From: Spiroplasma endosymbiont of Dioctria linearis | GTDB taxonomy: Bacteria; Bacillota_I; Bacilli_A; Mycoplasmatales; Mycoplasmataceae | DNA length: 64,000 bases | NCBI RefSeq assembly: GCF_964030865.1 | Contig: NZ_OZ034984.1 | Span: 930,001 to 994,000, forward strand | Reading direction: 5' to 3' | Part shown: positions 33,434-44,713 of the stretch, piece by piece | Position numbering within the stretch: position 1 is the stretch's first letter | Layout of the letters: each line of letters starts with the position of its first letter | The notes under the pieces: model-generated | Seen by the model: only the letters and a program-made list of their open reading frames with translations | The model's database searches: none | Told to the model about the DNA's origin: nothing | Program-made: the position numbers and the translations under genes

Positions 33434-34150
33434 TTATTTTAAATCTATAGATGCTTCCAATGCTAATTCTATCATTCCCATAAAATTATTTTGTCTTTCT
33501 TCAGCTGTTGTTATCTCTTTAGTAACTAAGCTATCTGAAACAGTTAATAAACAAGCAGCTTGTTTATTTGTAAGTTTTGCATTTGCGAATAATGCAAATG
33601 TTTCCATTTCAACAAGAGCTAAATTATTGGCTTTTGCAAAATCTAATATATTTTCATATCTATAAAAAACATCAGATGAGTGACATCTTCCGCTATGAAT
33701 TTTAATATTTTTTTTCTTTGCAACTTCCTCTATTTTTTCAAATAATATTTTACCAGCCTCAATTATATTTGAATCAATATTAGCAGCAATTTTTGCATAG
33801 TTATTTTCTCCAAATGATTCTTTAACATTAAAAATATCATAAACTTTAATTTCTTCTTTATAACTTCCTGCACTTCCAACTCTTATTATGTAATCAACAT
33901 CATAAAATTTGAAAAGTTCATATGAGTAAATCCCAATACTTGGACAACCCATTCCACTTCCAGCAACAGTTATTTTTACACCTTTGTAAGTTCCTGTATA
34001 CATAAACATATTTCTAACTTCATTTACAAGTTTTACATTTTCTAAATATGTTTCTGCTATTTTTTTTGCTCTTAATGGGTCCCCTGGCATTAATACAATT
34101 TTTGCTATGTCTTCTTTCTTAGCATTAATATGTGGTGTTGGTATATTCAA
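33434..34150 (-). CDS. deoD: purine nucleoside phosphorylase
   Basis: Splits purine (deoxy)nucleosides with phosphate to a base and (deoxy)ribose 1-phosphate. It is 238 aa, the hexameric DeoD type: TPHINA at the start, MPGDPLRAK (phosphate site), GSGMGCPS, RVGSAGSY, VEMETFALFANA (ribose/base site Glu-Met-Glu) and SDSL (catalytic Asp region). It uses the nucleosides brought in by the ABC importer encoded just upstream on the same strand; the two are separated by a terminator at about 34.2 kb, so deoD probably has its own start. The ATG at 34150 follows AGGAGG. Confidence 0.95.
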   Translation of the reverse strand: MNIPTPHINAKKEDIAKIVLMPGDPLRAKKIAETYLENVKLVNEVRNMFMYTGTYKGVKITVAGSGMGCPSIGIYSYELFKFYDVDYIIRVGSAGSYKEEIKVYDIFNVKESFGENNYAKIAANIDSNIIEAGKILFEKIEEVAKKKNIKIHSGRCHSSDVFYRYENILDFAKANNLALVEMETFALFANAKLTNKQAACLLTVSDSLVTKEITTAEERQNNFMGMIELALEASIDLK

Positions 34151-34191
34151 TGTAATATTCCTCCTTTTTTACCAAGGTTATTTTAACTAAA

Positions 34192-34216
34192 TAAAAAAAA
34201 ATTTCCATAGAAATTT
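34192..34216 (-). terminator. Rho-independent terminator after the nucleoside ABC operon
   Basis: AAATTTC/GAAATTT stem with loop TATG followed by a long U-run on the minus strand. It lies 11 bp after the last permease gene. Confidence 0.75.
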
Positions 34217-34226
34217 TTTTATAAAT

Positions 34227-35168
34227 TTATCTTTGCGTTTTATCAAATGGTATTCCATTTGCTTTTGGTGGTTTTGATCTTCTTGCAAAAATCATCATAA
34301 TTACTAATGACATTACAAATGGTAATATTCTAAATAATGAACCATTTGTTTTCATTCAATCTCCGGCATTTTCTATTACTGGAAGTCTTGTACCGAATGC
34401 AAACATTAAAGAAAATACAAATGAGAATAATGCTATCATACTAATTCTTCATTGCCCTAGAATCATAATAGCAAGTGATATGTAGCCATACCCTTGTACT
34501 GATCCTGCAAAACTACCTAATAGTCTTGATACAACAAATATAGCACCGGCTAATCCAGCAAGCATGCCTGAAATTAGTATACAAACTATTCTATATTTTG
34601 TAACTGAGATTCCAGCTGAATCTAGAGCATGAGGATTTTCACCTGCAGCTATATGTCTTGTACCTGTTTTTGTAAATGTAAAATAAAATCCAACAATAAG
34701 AGAAATAATTATAGCTATAACAAGATATAGCGTAATTATTATGTTAATTCCTGAACCAATTCCAATTACCATAAAATTAGTTGCAATATAGTTTTCTGGC
34801 CCTGTTAATGTTGAAGTTGCAAGAACTAATGCAATTCCTTGTGCCAAGATATTTATTGCAGTACCTGATATTATTTGATCTCCCTTTAATTTTATTGCCG
34901 TAAAAGCATGGAGTAATGATAATAGTCCTCCCATCATAGCTCCAATAAGTAATCCAACTAATTGTCATCATTGACTTATTTCAGCACCTGATGAATGAAC
35001 TACATATCCAAATATACTATATCCTAAAGCTCCCATTGTCATAAATCCTTCAATTCCAAGATTTACAACTCCAGATCTTTCAGAAAACATCCCAGCAATA
35101 GCTGCTAACATAAATATTGCAAAGAAAGTAGATGTATCACTAAACAATGCACTAATGAAGTCTGTCAT
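34227..35168 (-). CDS. nucleoside ABC transporter permease, NupQ-like
   Basis: Second membrane subunit of a BMP/Nup-type importer, 313 aa with about eight to ten spans. SERSGVVNLGIEGFMTMGAL at the start and AAGENPHALDSAGISVTKYR in the middle are typical of the BPD_transp_2 (YufQ/NupQ) family; the second is the coupling loop. Its ATG lies inside the end of the first permease gene (17-bp overlap), showing coupled expression. It would form a heterodimer with the NupP-like protein on the double ATPase. Confidence 0.88.
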
Positions 35169-36855
35169 ATTTATCTTTCACCTCCACTAATCTTTCAAAA
35201 TATTCTATTTTTATTTTTTCAGTATCCTTATTTTCTTTCAAATTTTCTTTATATTTAATTTTTAAATCTTTTATGAACGCTTTTGCTTCAAATTTTGAAG
35301 CAATATAACTTTCCTTTAATATTTTTATATCATGTTTTGTATTCTCAATAAGTTCTGTACACTCTTTTGAGATATTTGCTTTTTCTTTTTTATCATAATG
35401 ACTTATTTTTGCAATTATTATATCAAGAGCTATAAACTGTCTTTTTGTTTTTTTATTATGAAAATTAATATTTAAACCCTTAATTGAATTTAATTCATAA
35501 TTTTTATATCCATTTTGAATTGCATCATTAATTGACTCTTTTAAAACAGAAATATTTTTTAAATATTTTCTATTATAAAAAGTCTTTAATTCATTATATT
35601 GATAAGAAAGCTCTGAAAGTTTTTGTTTATCTTCTTTAGAAACATTATTAATTTCTTTCTTAATATTAACCAATTCTTCCAAATTTTTAATTTCTTTAAT
35701 TAATTTTTTTATATTTTTAATTTCCAATTTATAAACTGCTATTTGATTTTTTGTAACTATATCTTTTTCAAGATACAATTTCTCTTTTATTTTTGTTCAC
35801 AAATTTAGTTTAATAAATATAATATAAAGTGTTGAACAATAAATTATAATACCAAAAATTAAATCTGCAACCTCTGGTTGTAAATTATTGAATCCTGGTG
35901 TTGTTATTGCAACTGCTGCTCCCTCTTTGACAATTGCTCAAAATAATGCAATTGGTACAATACCTAAAATATTGTTAAAGGCAACCAAAGCAATTGGAAT
36001 ACCATCAAAACCAAGTTGAGGAACTAAGTCCTTATTAAAAGTTATACTACCTTGAATTAAGAAGTAATAGAAGAATCCAGCCATACTTATTAGTGCTCCT
36101 TGAATAGCCATAACCATTAAGATGTAATATTCACTTTTAATACCAGCATATTTTGCAGCAGTTGGTGAATTACCAATTACTTTAACTTTATAACCTGTTG
36201 TTGTAAATGTAAATACAATATAGACTACAATAACAGATATTAATGCTAACATCACACATAATGCTCATAATGAATTACCAAGCATAGCCATTGATTCATT
36301 TAATGAAGGAGATGCTGCAGGCGTTTCTGAAACTGTCATATATCATTTTAATAAGTATCAAAATATTCAATTAAGCAATATTGAAGAGGCAACCTCATGT
36401 ACATTTAAATAAACTTTCATTGCCCCACAAATTACAGATATTAACATTCCAGAAATTATAAACATTATAAAAATTAAGAATGCATTTTTTGTATCGTTAC
36501 CAATTGAGTTCATTATTATATATGACATTAATAATCCTGATAGGATTTGTCCTGAACCACCCATATTAAATATTTTTAATTTAAATCCCAGAGCTAAACC
36601 TAATCCAATTAGTATATATACTCCAAAGTAAACTAATGTTCTTTCAATATTTGTTGATAATGCTCTTACAAACGCTGTTCCTAAAAAAGCAAATCCATTT
36701 TCACCATTAGTAAATATAAATAATACACCCACAAAAAGACCAAGTAAAATTGATATAACTGAAGACTTAACAAACCCCAGTTTTTCTGCAAATCCTGGTG
36801 ATTTAACAAAAGCCTCTGTTTTTACTTTCATAGTTCATAGTTTAATTTTAAACAT
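35152..36855 (-). CDS. nucleoside ABC transporter permease, NupP-like, with long coiled-coil tail
   Basis: First membrane subunit (567 aa). Residues about 20-350 are the BPD_transp_2 membrane domain, with the motif FNMGGSGQI and the coupling-loop motif GNSPTAAKYAGIKSEYY. The last about 210 residues are unlike normal NupP: a Lys/Glu/Asn-rich, heptad-patterned, strongly helical tail with no span, probably a cytoplasmic coiled coil. The start is put at 36855, where AGGAG precedes MFKIKLWTMK and the TGA is Trp; an ATG at 36831 lacks a ribosome-binding site. The ATG overlaps the ATPase stop by 8 bp. Confidence 0.85.
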
Positions 36856-38395
36856 TTACACTAACTCCTTCCAAATTAGAAGTCATTAATTGACCAATTT
36901 TTTCTTTAGTCGCTTCTTTTTTACTTAACTTTCCAATGATATTTCCAGAATTAAGAACAACAATCTGATCTGCTAATTGCATTACTTCTGACAGTTCATA
37001 TGAGATTAACAATATTGCTTTTCTATCCTCTTTTGCTTTTAATATTTGTTGATGTATAAATTCAATTGAACCAACATCTAATCCTCTTGTAGGTTGAAAA
37101 ATAATTATAAAATCATTTTCTCTTGAAAGTTCTCTACCTATAATAACTTTTTGTTGATTACCTCCAGATAGATCTCTTACAACTCTAAAACCAGAGTCTG
37201 AGTTTCTTACATCATAGTCTTTTATTATTTTTTGAGTATGATTTTGTACTTTTGCAAAATTTACAAATCCCCATTTACTATACTTACTAGTTGAAATATC
37301 TTGTAAGGTTGTGTTATTTATAATATTTGCATCTAAGACTAAACCATGCTCATGTCTATCTTCTGGAATAAAACTCATTTTATTTTTTAAATATCTTTTT
37401 GAAACTGATGACTTTGTAATATCTTCACCTCTATAAAATATTTTTCCACTTACTGGCTTTGTTAAACCGCTAAGTACTGCAGCAATTTCATTTTGTCCAT
37501 TGCCTTCAACACCAGCAATGGCAACTATTTCACCCTCTTTTAACTCTAAATTAAAATTTTTCAAACCTATAACTTTATTATTACTATGTTTTTTAACATT
37601 AATATTTTCAAATTTAATTACGGTTTCACCTATTTTAGAAGTAGAATTATTTTTAACTTCAACAAGTGATCTTCCAACCATTGCTTTTGAAATATCTTTG
37701 ATACCTATTTTTTTAACATCATAAGTACCAATATATTTTCCCTTTCTTATAACAGTTGCTTTATCAGCTACTTTTTCTATTTCAGCAAACTTATGAGTTA
37801 TAAAGATAATTGTTTTACCCATCTTTTTAAACTCTAACATAACATCTAATAATCCATCAATCTCTGTTGGAGTTAACACAGCAGTAGGCTCATCAAAAAC
37901 AAGAATATCTGCATCTCTATATAGAATTTTTAATATTTCAACTCTTTGTTTCATACCTACAGATATATTTTGAACTTTTTTATTTAAATCTACTTCTAAA
38001 TTATACTTATGCATTAATTCCACTGTTTTTTGAATAACTGTTTTTTTATTAATAAATTCTCAACCTATTACATCTTCAGCACCTAAAGCTATATTTTTCC
38101 AAACAGGTAAAATATCAATCATTTTAAAATGCTGATGAACCATTCCTATTCCTAATTTTGTAGCCTTTATTGGAGAAGTAATTATTTCTTCTTTACCATT
38201 TATTTTTATAGTGCCCTTTGTAGGTTGGTATATCCCAAATAGAATTGACATTAGTGTCGATTTACCAGCACCATTTTCACCAACTAAACAATGTATTTCT
38301 CCCTTTTCAACTTTAAAATTAATATTTTCATTTGCAATAACTTTTTTATTAAAAATCATTGATATATCTTCCATTTCAATTGCATAATTAATCAT
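36848..38395 (-). CDS. nucleoside ABC transporter ATPase, NupO-like (two ATPase domains)
   Basis: A 515-residue tandem ATPase like RbsA/YufO. Domain 1 (about 5-245): Walker A GENGAGKST, signature SVGMKQRVE, Walker B ILVFDEPTAVL. Domain 2 (about 260-510): GVEGNGQNE in place of a standard Walker A, signature LSGGNQQKV, and FQPTRGLDVG where the usual Glu is Gln, a normal trait of this family's second site. It drives uptake of nucleosides with the two permeases and BMP lipoprotein. Its ATG follows the lipoprotein stop with no gap (TAAATG). Confidence 0.92.
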
Positions 38396-39772
38396 TTAGA
38401 AAGTACCTCCTAAAGTAATATTTAGAATTTTATCTCCATAAGCCTTAATTGTTTTTTCATTAATTAATGATTTTTCAAAACTGTTATTATCAATTGTTTC
38501 AAATAATTCTATTGATGCTTTTGTTAATACATCAGGTTCAAAAATTAAAAGTATTTTTTCTTTCAATTCCGGTGTAGCTAAATTTCTACCCCCAGCTGAC
38601 ATATTACCACCAACTCAAAGAGTTTTTCCAACTTTACCTTCTTCTCATTGAGAACTACTTCATTCTTTTTTATCATCAAGCGCAACTGTAACAAATTCTC
38701 CCTGTTCATTTTTTTCAGTTAAATTAATTTTATCTTTTAAATACTCTGCTGTTTTTTTAACAACACCGTCATTAATTCAATATGGTGTATGTGCTAAACC
38801 AACTATAGTAGCATTCTGAAGATCCTTTTCAGCACTTGTTAAGAATATTCCCTTATTCTGAGGAAAAGCTTCTGCTTGATTAGTATCTACACCAATCACT
38901 TTTACAGTTTCTCCTCCATCTTTTTGTTTTGAAAGACCAACTACATCTATAGTTTGTGGTCCTGCAACTGGCATTATAAAGTTTGCTCCATTTTGTATCA
39001 AAGTACTTGATACAACTAGTCCATCTCCTTGTTGAAATGAGTTCGAATATCAACTAGCATCTGATGGAGAATTAGGAAATTGACTTTGAGTCATTTTGAC
39101 TTTTTTTGTTAAATCTTTTTCATTTAAATCAAAATCAGTTTTAAATATTTCCTTACCTTGATCAGTTTTTTTTAGTTCATTGAATACCTCAATAGAGGCT
39201 AAATATCCAACAATGAATGCATCTACTGCTCTTGGATTTGATATTCCACCAAAAGATCCAAGAGAGATTTCTTTGTATTTATCTCCTTGTTGGAGACCTC
39301 AAATTATAGCACTCATTCCTGCATAAAAGCCAGAAATATCTCCTCTAAAGCTAAATGCAAGTTCATTTGTTGCAGAGCTTTCTCCATCTAGGAAAATAGT
39401 TGAACCTTTACCACTCATTACTTCTGGTGCATAATTTTCACCTTCCCCAGGCATTGCATGGTGAAAGCCAGGTAATAAAATAGTTTTTGCCCCATTATTT
39501 CTGGCATTTCTATATTGATTTTTCATTACCTTTGAACTACTATTTTCTGGTTCAATTTTAGATATTTTTAAATCTTTTTTTTGAAGAACTTCTTGAAGAA
39601 ACTCATTTCCTGCTTTAAAAGTGGATTCATTAAAAGATTTATCAGAGATTTTACCTGCATCTGTTACTAAATATATTTCTGATATTGCAGATAATTTACT
39701 ACACGAAACTAGACTAGAAGTTGATGAGCAAACAACAACTCCAGCCATTAATCCTGAAAGTAATTTTTTCAC
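38396..39772 (-). CDS. BMP-family nucleoside-binding lipoprotein
   Basis: Substrate-binding lipoprotein of the importer, 458 aa. Signal MKKLLSGLMAG...SLVSC with the lipobox Cys at about residue 24. The mature part shows the BMP/PnrA family pattern: VTDAGKISDKSFNESTF at the start, FRGDISGFYAG, SLGSFGGISNPRAVDAF and VIGVDTNQ. Family members bind purine and pyrimidine nucleosides. First gene of the operon, with a purine-type riboswitch in its leader, which fits a purine nucleoside as cargo. The ATG at 39772 follows AGGAGAAAAAACGAAG. Confidence 0.9.
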
Positions 39773-39830
39773 TTCGTTTTTTCTCCTATATTTATTTATT
39801 TGTGTAAACTAATTATTGCTATTATTTTTG

Positions 39831-39872
39831 ATAAAAAGGACTTTATATATGTAAATTAAAAATTCCTTTAAT
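39831..39872 (-). terminator. riboswitch expression platform: terminator and competing hairpin
   Basis: AAAGGA pairs with TCCTTT followed by U5 (terminator). The alternative TAAATTAAA/TTTAATTTA hairpin uses the AAAGGA arm and would prevent termination. It sits just after the aptamer, as expected for a ligand-induced OFF switch. Confidence 0.5.
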
Positions 39873-39878
39873 TTATTT

Positions 39879-39941
39879 GCTTTTAGGTAATGTATTGGTA
39901 CATTGTAGAAACATCAACCCTTTATGTCGACTTATAAAAGC
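39879..39941 (-). ncRNA. purine-family riboswitch aptamer (variant)
   Basis: On the minus strand a three-way junction is visible: P1 GCTTTTA/TAAAAGC (7 bp), J1/2 TAA, P2 GTCGAC/GTTGAT, 7-base loop ATAAAGG ending in the conserved GG, the highly conserved J2/3 GTTTCTAC, P3 AATGTA/TACATT with loop starting CC (partner of GG), and J3/1 ACC. J2/3 and the GG/CC loop pair are the family hallmark. J3/1 has a C at or near the specificity position, as in guanine binders, but carries one base more than the xpt aptamer, and loop L3 is short. It controls the nucleoside importer operon. Ligand is probably guanine or a related purine, not certain. Confidence 0.8.
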
Positions 39942-39962
39942 TGTTATTTAATTTACACTTTT

Positions 39963-39968
39963 ATTATA
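39963..39968 (-). promoter_or_regulatory. -10 element upstream of the riboswitch
   Basis: TATAAT on the minus strand 22 bp before the aptamer. No clear -35 hexamer at 17 bp. Confidence 0.4.
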
Positions 39969-40054
39969 GAATGAATAGTTTTAAAATAAGAATTTTATTT
40001 ATATTATTTTCAAATTTTATTAATAATAAAATATAATATAACAAGGTGAAAAAA

Positions 40055-40609
40055 ATGGACTTTAAAATAATTAAAAAAGACTTAAGAAAGCCAATCCTAT
40101 GATTTGCATCATTGACATTATCTTTCATGGTTATTTCTTCAATTATAATTCTAAGCATAGGTAGTTTAGAATTACGAAAAAAAATATCTTTATTTTGTCA
40201 AATCAATCTTAATTTTTTATTAGTTTATATAGTATGTTTATTGACGAACTTAAGTAAAATTTCCATATCTTTATTTTACAATATAGAAGTTGTAACAAAC
40301 TTAGAGACAAATGAAAAAGATATTAAAATTTTAAAGACCAGATTTGTAACTATCTTTACAATTATCTTTACAATTGGGGCATTCTTTATTGAATTAACCA
40401 GTGGTTCAATAATTGATAAAGTAAGTTGAACTCAAAAAGCATCTGAATCTTGATGAATATACTTTATTCTTTTTATTATAAATTTTATATATTTGTATTT
40501 ATTTTTTGAAATAAATAAATATTTAATTACACAAAACTTAGAATTTAAAAATTCATATTTAGAATTTATTAAAAATCCACCAAAAAAAGAGGTTATAGAA
40601 AAAAACTAG
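40055..40609 (+). CDS. small membrane protein (184 aa), unknown
   Basis: One of three plus-strand genes. The ATG at 40055 follows AAGGTGAAAA, and TATAAT lies at 40032-40037. It has four hydrophobic spans (about 18-38, 48-68, 95-115, 135-155) and a charged C-terminus ending EKN. No family recognised; three TGA-encoded Trp codons. Transcribed divergently from the nucleoside importer and convergently with trmB. Its stop codon TAG (40607-40609) overlaps the trmB stop in the tetranucleotide CTAG. Confidence 0.72.
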
Positions 40610-40620
40610 ACCTCTTTTTT
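40586..40620. terminator. bidirectional terminator shared by convergent genes
   Basis: AAAGAGGT/ACCTCTTT stem (40586-40593 with 40610-40617) with T-tracts on both strands. The loop contains both stop codons, so each arm lies inside one of the two genes. Confidence 0.75.
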
Positions 40621-41256
40621 AATTATAATTTTATTAATTTTTTTACCAATAGAATGAAATTTTTGCTCATATTCAGTTGCTATATTATCTTTCAATAAAT
40701 ATTTATTTGAGTATAGATCACTAGTTTTATAAAGAACTTTAAATTTAGATTCTCTAATCTGATCTAAACTAAAATTATATAATTGATCATTATCTGTTTT
40801 AATTTCAATAACTCCATTATTTTCTAATAACTCTCAATAAATTTCTAGGAAAGTTACATAAGTTAATCTTTTTTTATAATGCTTTGCTTTTGGTCAAGGA
40901 TCTGAAAAATTTAAAAATATACCTTTTAAAGAGTTGGCTTCAAAAATATCCAATAAATTTTCAGCAAAATTATTTAAGAACAGTAAATTATTTAAATTAA
41001 AATTTTCTTTGTTAAGCGCCTTTTTTAAAGCAACTCCTATTACAGTACTTTCTTTTTCCATAGCAATAAAATTTTTATTAGAGTTTTGAATTGCTTGATT
41101 AACGACAAATTGACCCTTTCCACAACCTATTTCTAAAAATGTATCTTGTCTTTTTAGAAAAAAATTTATTGGATTAATTTTCTCTTCTGTAGTTATTAAG
41201 AACTTTAAGTTTTGTTCAATAAAATCTTTTGTTCAATTTTTATTTCTTAATCTCAT
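40606..41256 (-). CDS. trmB: tRNA (guanine-N7-)-methyltransferase
   Basis: Methylates G46 of tRNA with S-adenosylmethionine. It is 216 aa: MRLRNKN at the start, the SAM-binding loop FLEIGCGKGQFV, and the substrate motif NFSDPWPKAKHYKKRL, diagnostic of TrmB. The C-terminal KTDNDQLY is also conserved. ATG at 41256 with AAGGAG, which uses the mgtE stop codon region (10-bp gap). The stop overlaps the stop of the plus-strand gene. Confidence 0.95.
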
Positions 41257-41265
41257 ATAAACTCC

Positions 41266-42705
41266 TTAAATATAACTTGCAAAGAAAATTAAACCTATTG
41301 AGAAAAATAATGCAGTTGAAAGAGCATCTACTAAAGTTGTTAATAACGGAGCTGCCATCAATGCAGGATCTAATTTCAGTTTTTTAGCAATTATTGGAAG
41401 TGTTCCTCCAATTAATTTTGCCATTATTAACGATAGATACATAGCAATTGAAAGTGTAGCAATTGTATATCATATTCTAGGATCCTTTAAATTGCCTTTA
41501 AACTCAATTGAGTAGATAATTACCATTCTTATAAAATTTACTAAAACAAGTATTAAGCCTGTAATGATAGCTACTCTAAATTCTTTCCACATTACTCTTG
41601 CATAATCTTTGGTTTCAACCTCTTTTAAAGATAATGCCCTTACAATCATCGTTGAAGATTGACTTCCAGCATTACCTGTAGTTCCAGAAATTACAGTTAA
41701 CAAAGGAGTTAATAACATCATAATAATGTAACTTGGGTCTGAGATAGTGGTTTCACTTTTAGAGTGATAAATTTTTATAAAAGTTGAGATTATAATTTGT
41801 GAAAACGTAGCAGAAATCATTAATAGCAATAATCAAACACTTCTAGACTTAACCATTTTTCAAATACTTGTCTTAAAATATTCATCGTCTGTTGGACTTA
41901 TACCAGCCATTTTATGGATATCTTCAGTTACTTCTTCTTCAATCACATCCAAAACATCATCCACAGTAACAATCCCTACAAGTTTTTGTTGAACATTAAT
42001 AACTGGAAGAGTTGTAATATCATATTTTTTAAATAGCTCTATAACGCTTTCTTGATCATCTTTTGTATAAGCAAATATAACTCTTTCATCCATTACTTCA
42101 GATAATAGTGATTCTCCTTTTGAAAAAACTAAATCCTTTAATTCAACAATTCCCTTTAAATTATTTAAATCATCGACTACATAAAATGTATTATGATCTT
42201 CTGACTCTTCATCTCTTTCTCTAATTTTTTCAATTGCTTCTGTAACAGTTCAATTAATTTTAAATCTAGTATAATCAACACTCATAATACTTCCAGCAGT
42301 ATCATCGTTATATTTTAAAATACTATTTATTTGAGCCCTAGCTTCCGCAGTTGAAGCTCTTAGAATCTTCTTTACAATATTTGAAGGCATCTCCTCTAAT
42401 ATATCTACAATATCATCTGTATATAATTCTGAGAATAACTGACTAACTTGTTTTGAAGACATTTTGTTAATTATTTCTTCTTGAATATCTGTATCAAGAT
42501 GAGGAAATATTTCACTACTTGTATCATTTGTGAATAATCTTAATGCAACAATTATTATTTTTTCATCTAATTTTTCAAGAGCCTCAGCAATATCTTGTGG
42601 ATAATGATTTTCCTCTAATTTTCTTAATTCTTTAATATCATTTGCTTGAATCGCTTTTTCAATTTCTTCACTTAACGTCTTTAACTGTTCTTCTCTTTCC
42701 AACAT
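41266..42705 (-). CDS. mgtE: magnesium transporter MgtE
   Basis: Mg2+-gated channel, 479 aa. The MgtE N domain spans residues about 20-140 (ELYTDDIVDILEEMPS is typical). Two CBS domains follow to about 285 (VVDDLNNLKGIVELKDL, TLPVINVQQKLVGIVTVDDVLD). The C-terminal membrane part has five spans, including the pore motif region SGTTGNAGSQSSTMIVRAL, which lines the ion path. TGA-encoded Trp at several span borders. Probably cotranscribed with trmB. Confidence 0.95.
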
Positions 42706-42723
42706 ATTATTCCCTCTTATTTC

Positions 42724-44670
42724 TTATTTATTTAATAAATATTTTAACTCATCTGATATATTTTCTCTTGGTTCTATTGAACTTCCAATTAATTCACCAG
42801 TAAATAATTTAACTCCCAACTGTTTAAGATGTTTATAAATTAAGTAGCTATTTACTGATGAAGCTACTAATTTTGCCTCTAATTTTTTTGCTATTTTCAA
42901 ACTTTCAATTACTATATTTTCATTTTCCTTTACAAAATTTATTTTTTTTGCTATTTCATTTTCTAGAACAATAAAATTAGGCTTGTAAGAATTTAATAGA
43001 GTAAAGTCTGTTTTAAGAGAACCAAAATTACTTATTGATATTTGGATCCCGTGTTTTTTAAGTCTTTCAATATTTTTCTCTAACTCTTTTTTATCATCTA
43101 CTTCTTTATTTATATCAAAATTAAGCACTAATTTAAATAAGTTTATTTTAAGATTTTTTAATTTTAAAATAAACTCATCTGAATCAAAATCCTTATCAGA
43201 TAAATAATCACTGTCATAATTTGTAAAAAATTTCTTATTCTTTATTTTATCATTTTGCTTAGCCATTTTTTTTAATGAATGAAGTGAGATATATCTCAAA
43301 AATAAAGATGATAAACCCATATCCATTATCAATTGACTTTTTTGAGAAAATTCATCTGCATTTATATCCATACCACCTATAAGACCGTTTAAAAAATAAT
43401 ACTCAAAGTCATTTTTATCAGTCGAATAAATTGGTTCAAATAGAGTTACAAACTGATTTAAATTTGCAATTTCATTTAGAGACAACATTTTCTTATTTTG
43501 ATTTTTCTCTTTTATTATTTCCATCGGATTAACAACTATATTTTCATCTTGATATTTAAGTAACAAATCTTTTTCAACATGTAAATTATATTCTAATAAA
43601 GTATCTAAATTATTTGAATGCAGTCCATAGAAAGAGCAAATAGATTTTAATTTTACACTAATCTTATAATTGGAAATTATAAATGAGGTATTGACCTTAG
43701 AAAAAATCTCTTTAATTTTTTTTAACTCCAAATTATTTTTTTCACTAAATTCATCTTTAATTTCAAATGGAATAAATGTTGCAAATGTTTTATAATTTGG
43801 TTTAAAGAATATTGCATTAGGAAATTGTTTTTGCAATAAAGTATAACTTTCCTCTGAAATTGAATTTACAACTTCCTCTCTTATACTTCCATTTACTTTT
43901 GCTTCAAACTTTTCAAAATTTGAAATAAAATATGTTACATATAATCCATACTTATATTTATGTTCTTGAATCTTATTTGATATTTGTTGATGGGCTGATG
44001 TAAAGTTCAAATAATAAGTATTATCATATACTACAATATTTTGAAGTTTTAAAGCATGCAAATATATTTGATTGATAACAGCAATATATGCATAGGCCAA
44101 ATAACCACTTCCTAATCAAAAAAGTAAGTTTGTTAAATTATCAAGCGCTTGTGAATTTTTAATTGTAGCTAAGGCTCAAATTAAGCCAACTATAAGTATG
44201 CTAATTGTTGTTATTGACCAATTTGACCAATTTGAAACATTAATTCAAAATCTTGATATTAAGTAATTTACAACAGGAATTATGTAAGCCAACGTTAGCA
44301 TTGTTATATTTCAAGCCCCAGTAGGTTTACCAAAGTAATTACTAAAAAGTGAAGAAAAAACTGCTAAGTTTAAAATGTTACAAGTCAAAATTCCAATACC
44401 ACTAAATGGTGAAATAAAAACTATAGCAACTCAATATAAAAAAGTTGGTAGCAAAATTGTTATTCCTAAATTACCAGTGTTAATTCCAAGAATTGAAATT
44501 ATAATAAGAGAAAATGTTGAAACAAAACCTAAAATAAAACCTAAAAGTATTTCATAATATATTTCTATTTTCTTAAATAGATGTCTTGTTAAACCTCAAA
44601 CTAAAGTATAACAAAAAGCAATAATTGCTGTATAAGAGAGACATGTAATTAAAACACTTATAATATCCAT
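42724..44670 (-). CDS. membrane protein with degenerate GGDEF and EAL-like domains (648 aa)
   Basis: N-terminal membrane part with about six spans (residues 1-180), then a stretch (about 235-335) resembling a worn GGDEF fold, then a C-terminal EAL-type domain (about 400-648). EAL landmarks are recognisable but mutated: LFEPIYS (411-416) for the usual F.PI, LNGLIGG (427-433) where EAL is expected, SNFGS (547-551) for DDFG, and IVLENE near 567-571 for the KxD motif. Catalytic Glu and Asp residues of a c-di-GMP phosphodiesterase are thus missing. The N-terminal part needs several TGA-encoded Trp. Start at 44670 with AAAGGAATG. It is likely a receptor or scaffold, not an active enzyme. Confidence 0.75.
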
Positions 44671-44713
44671 AAAATTACATTCCTTTCTTACAAAACAATT
44701 AAGCATAAAAAAA

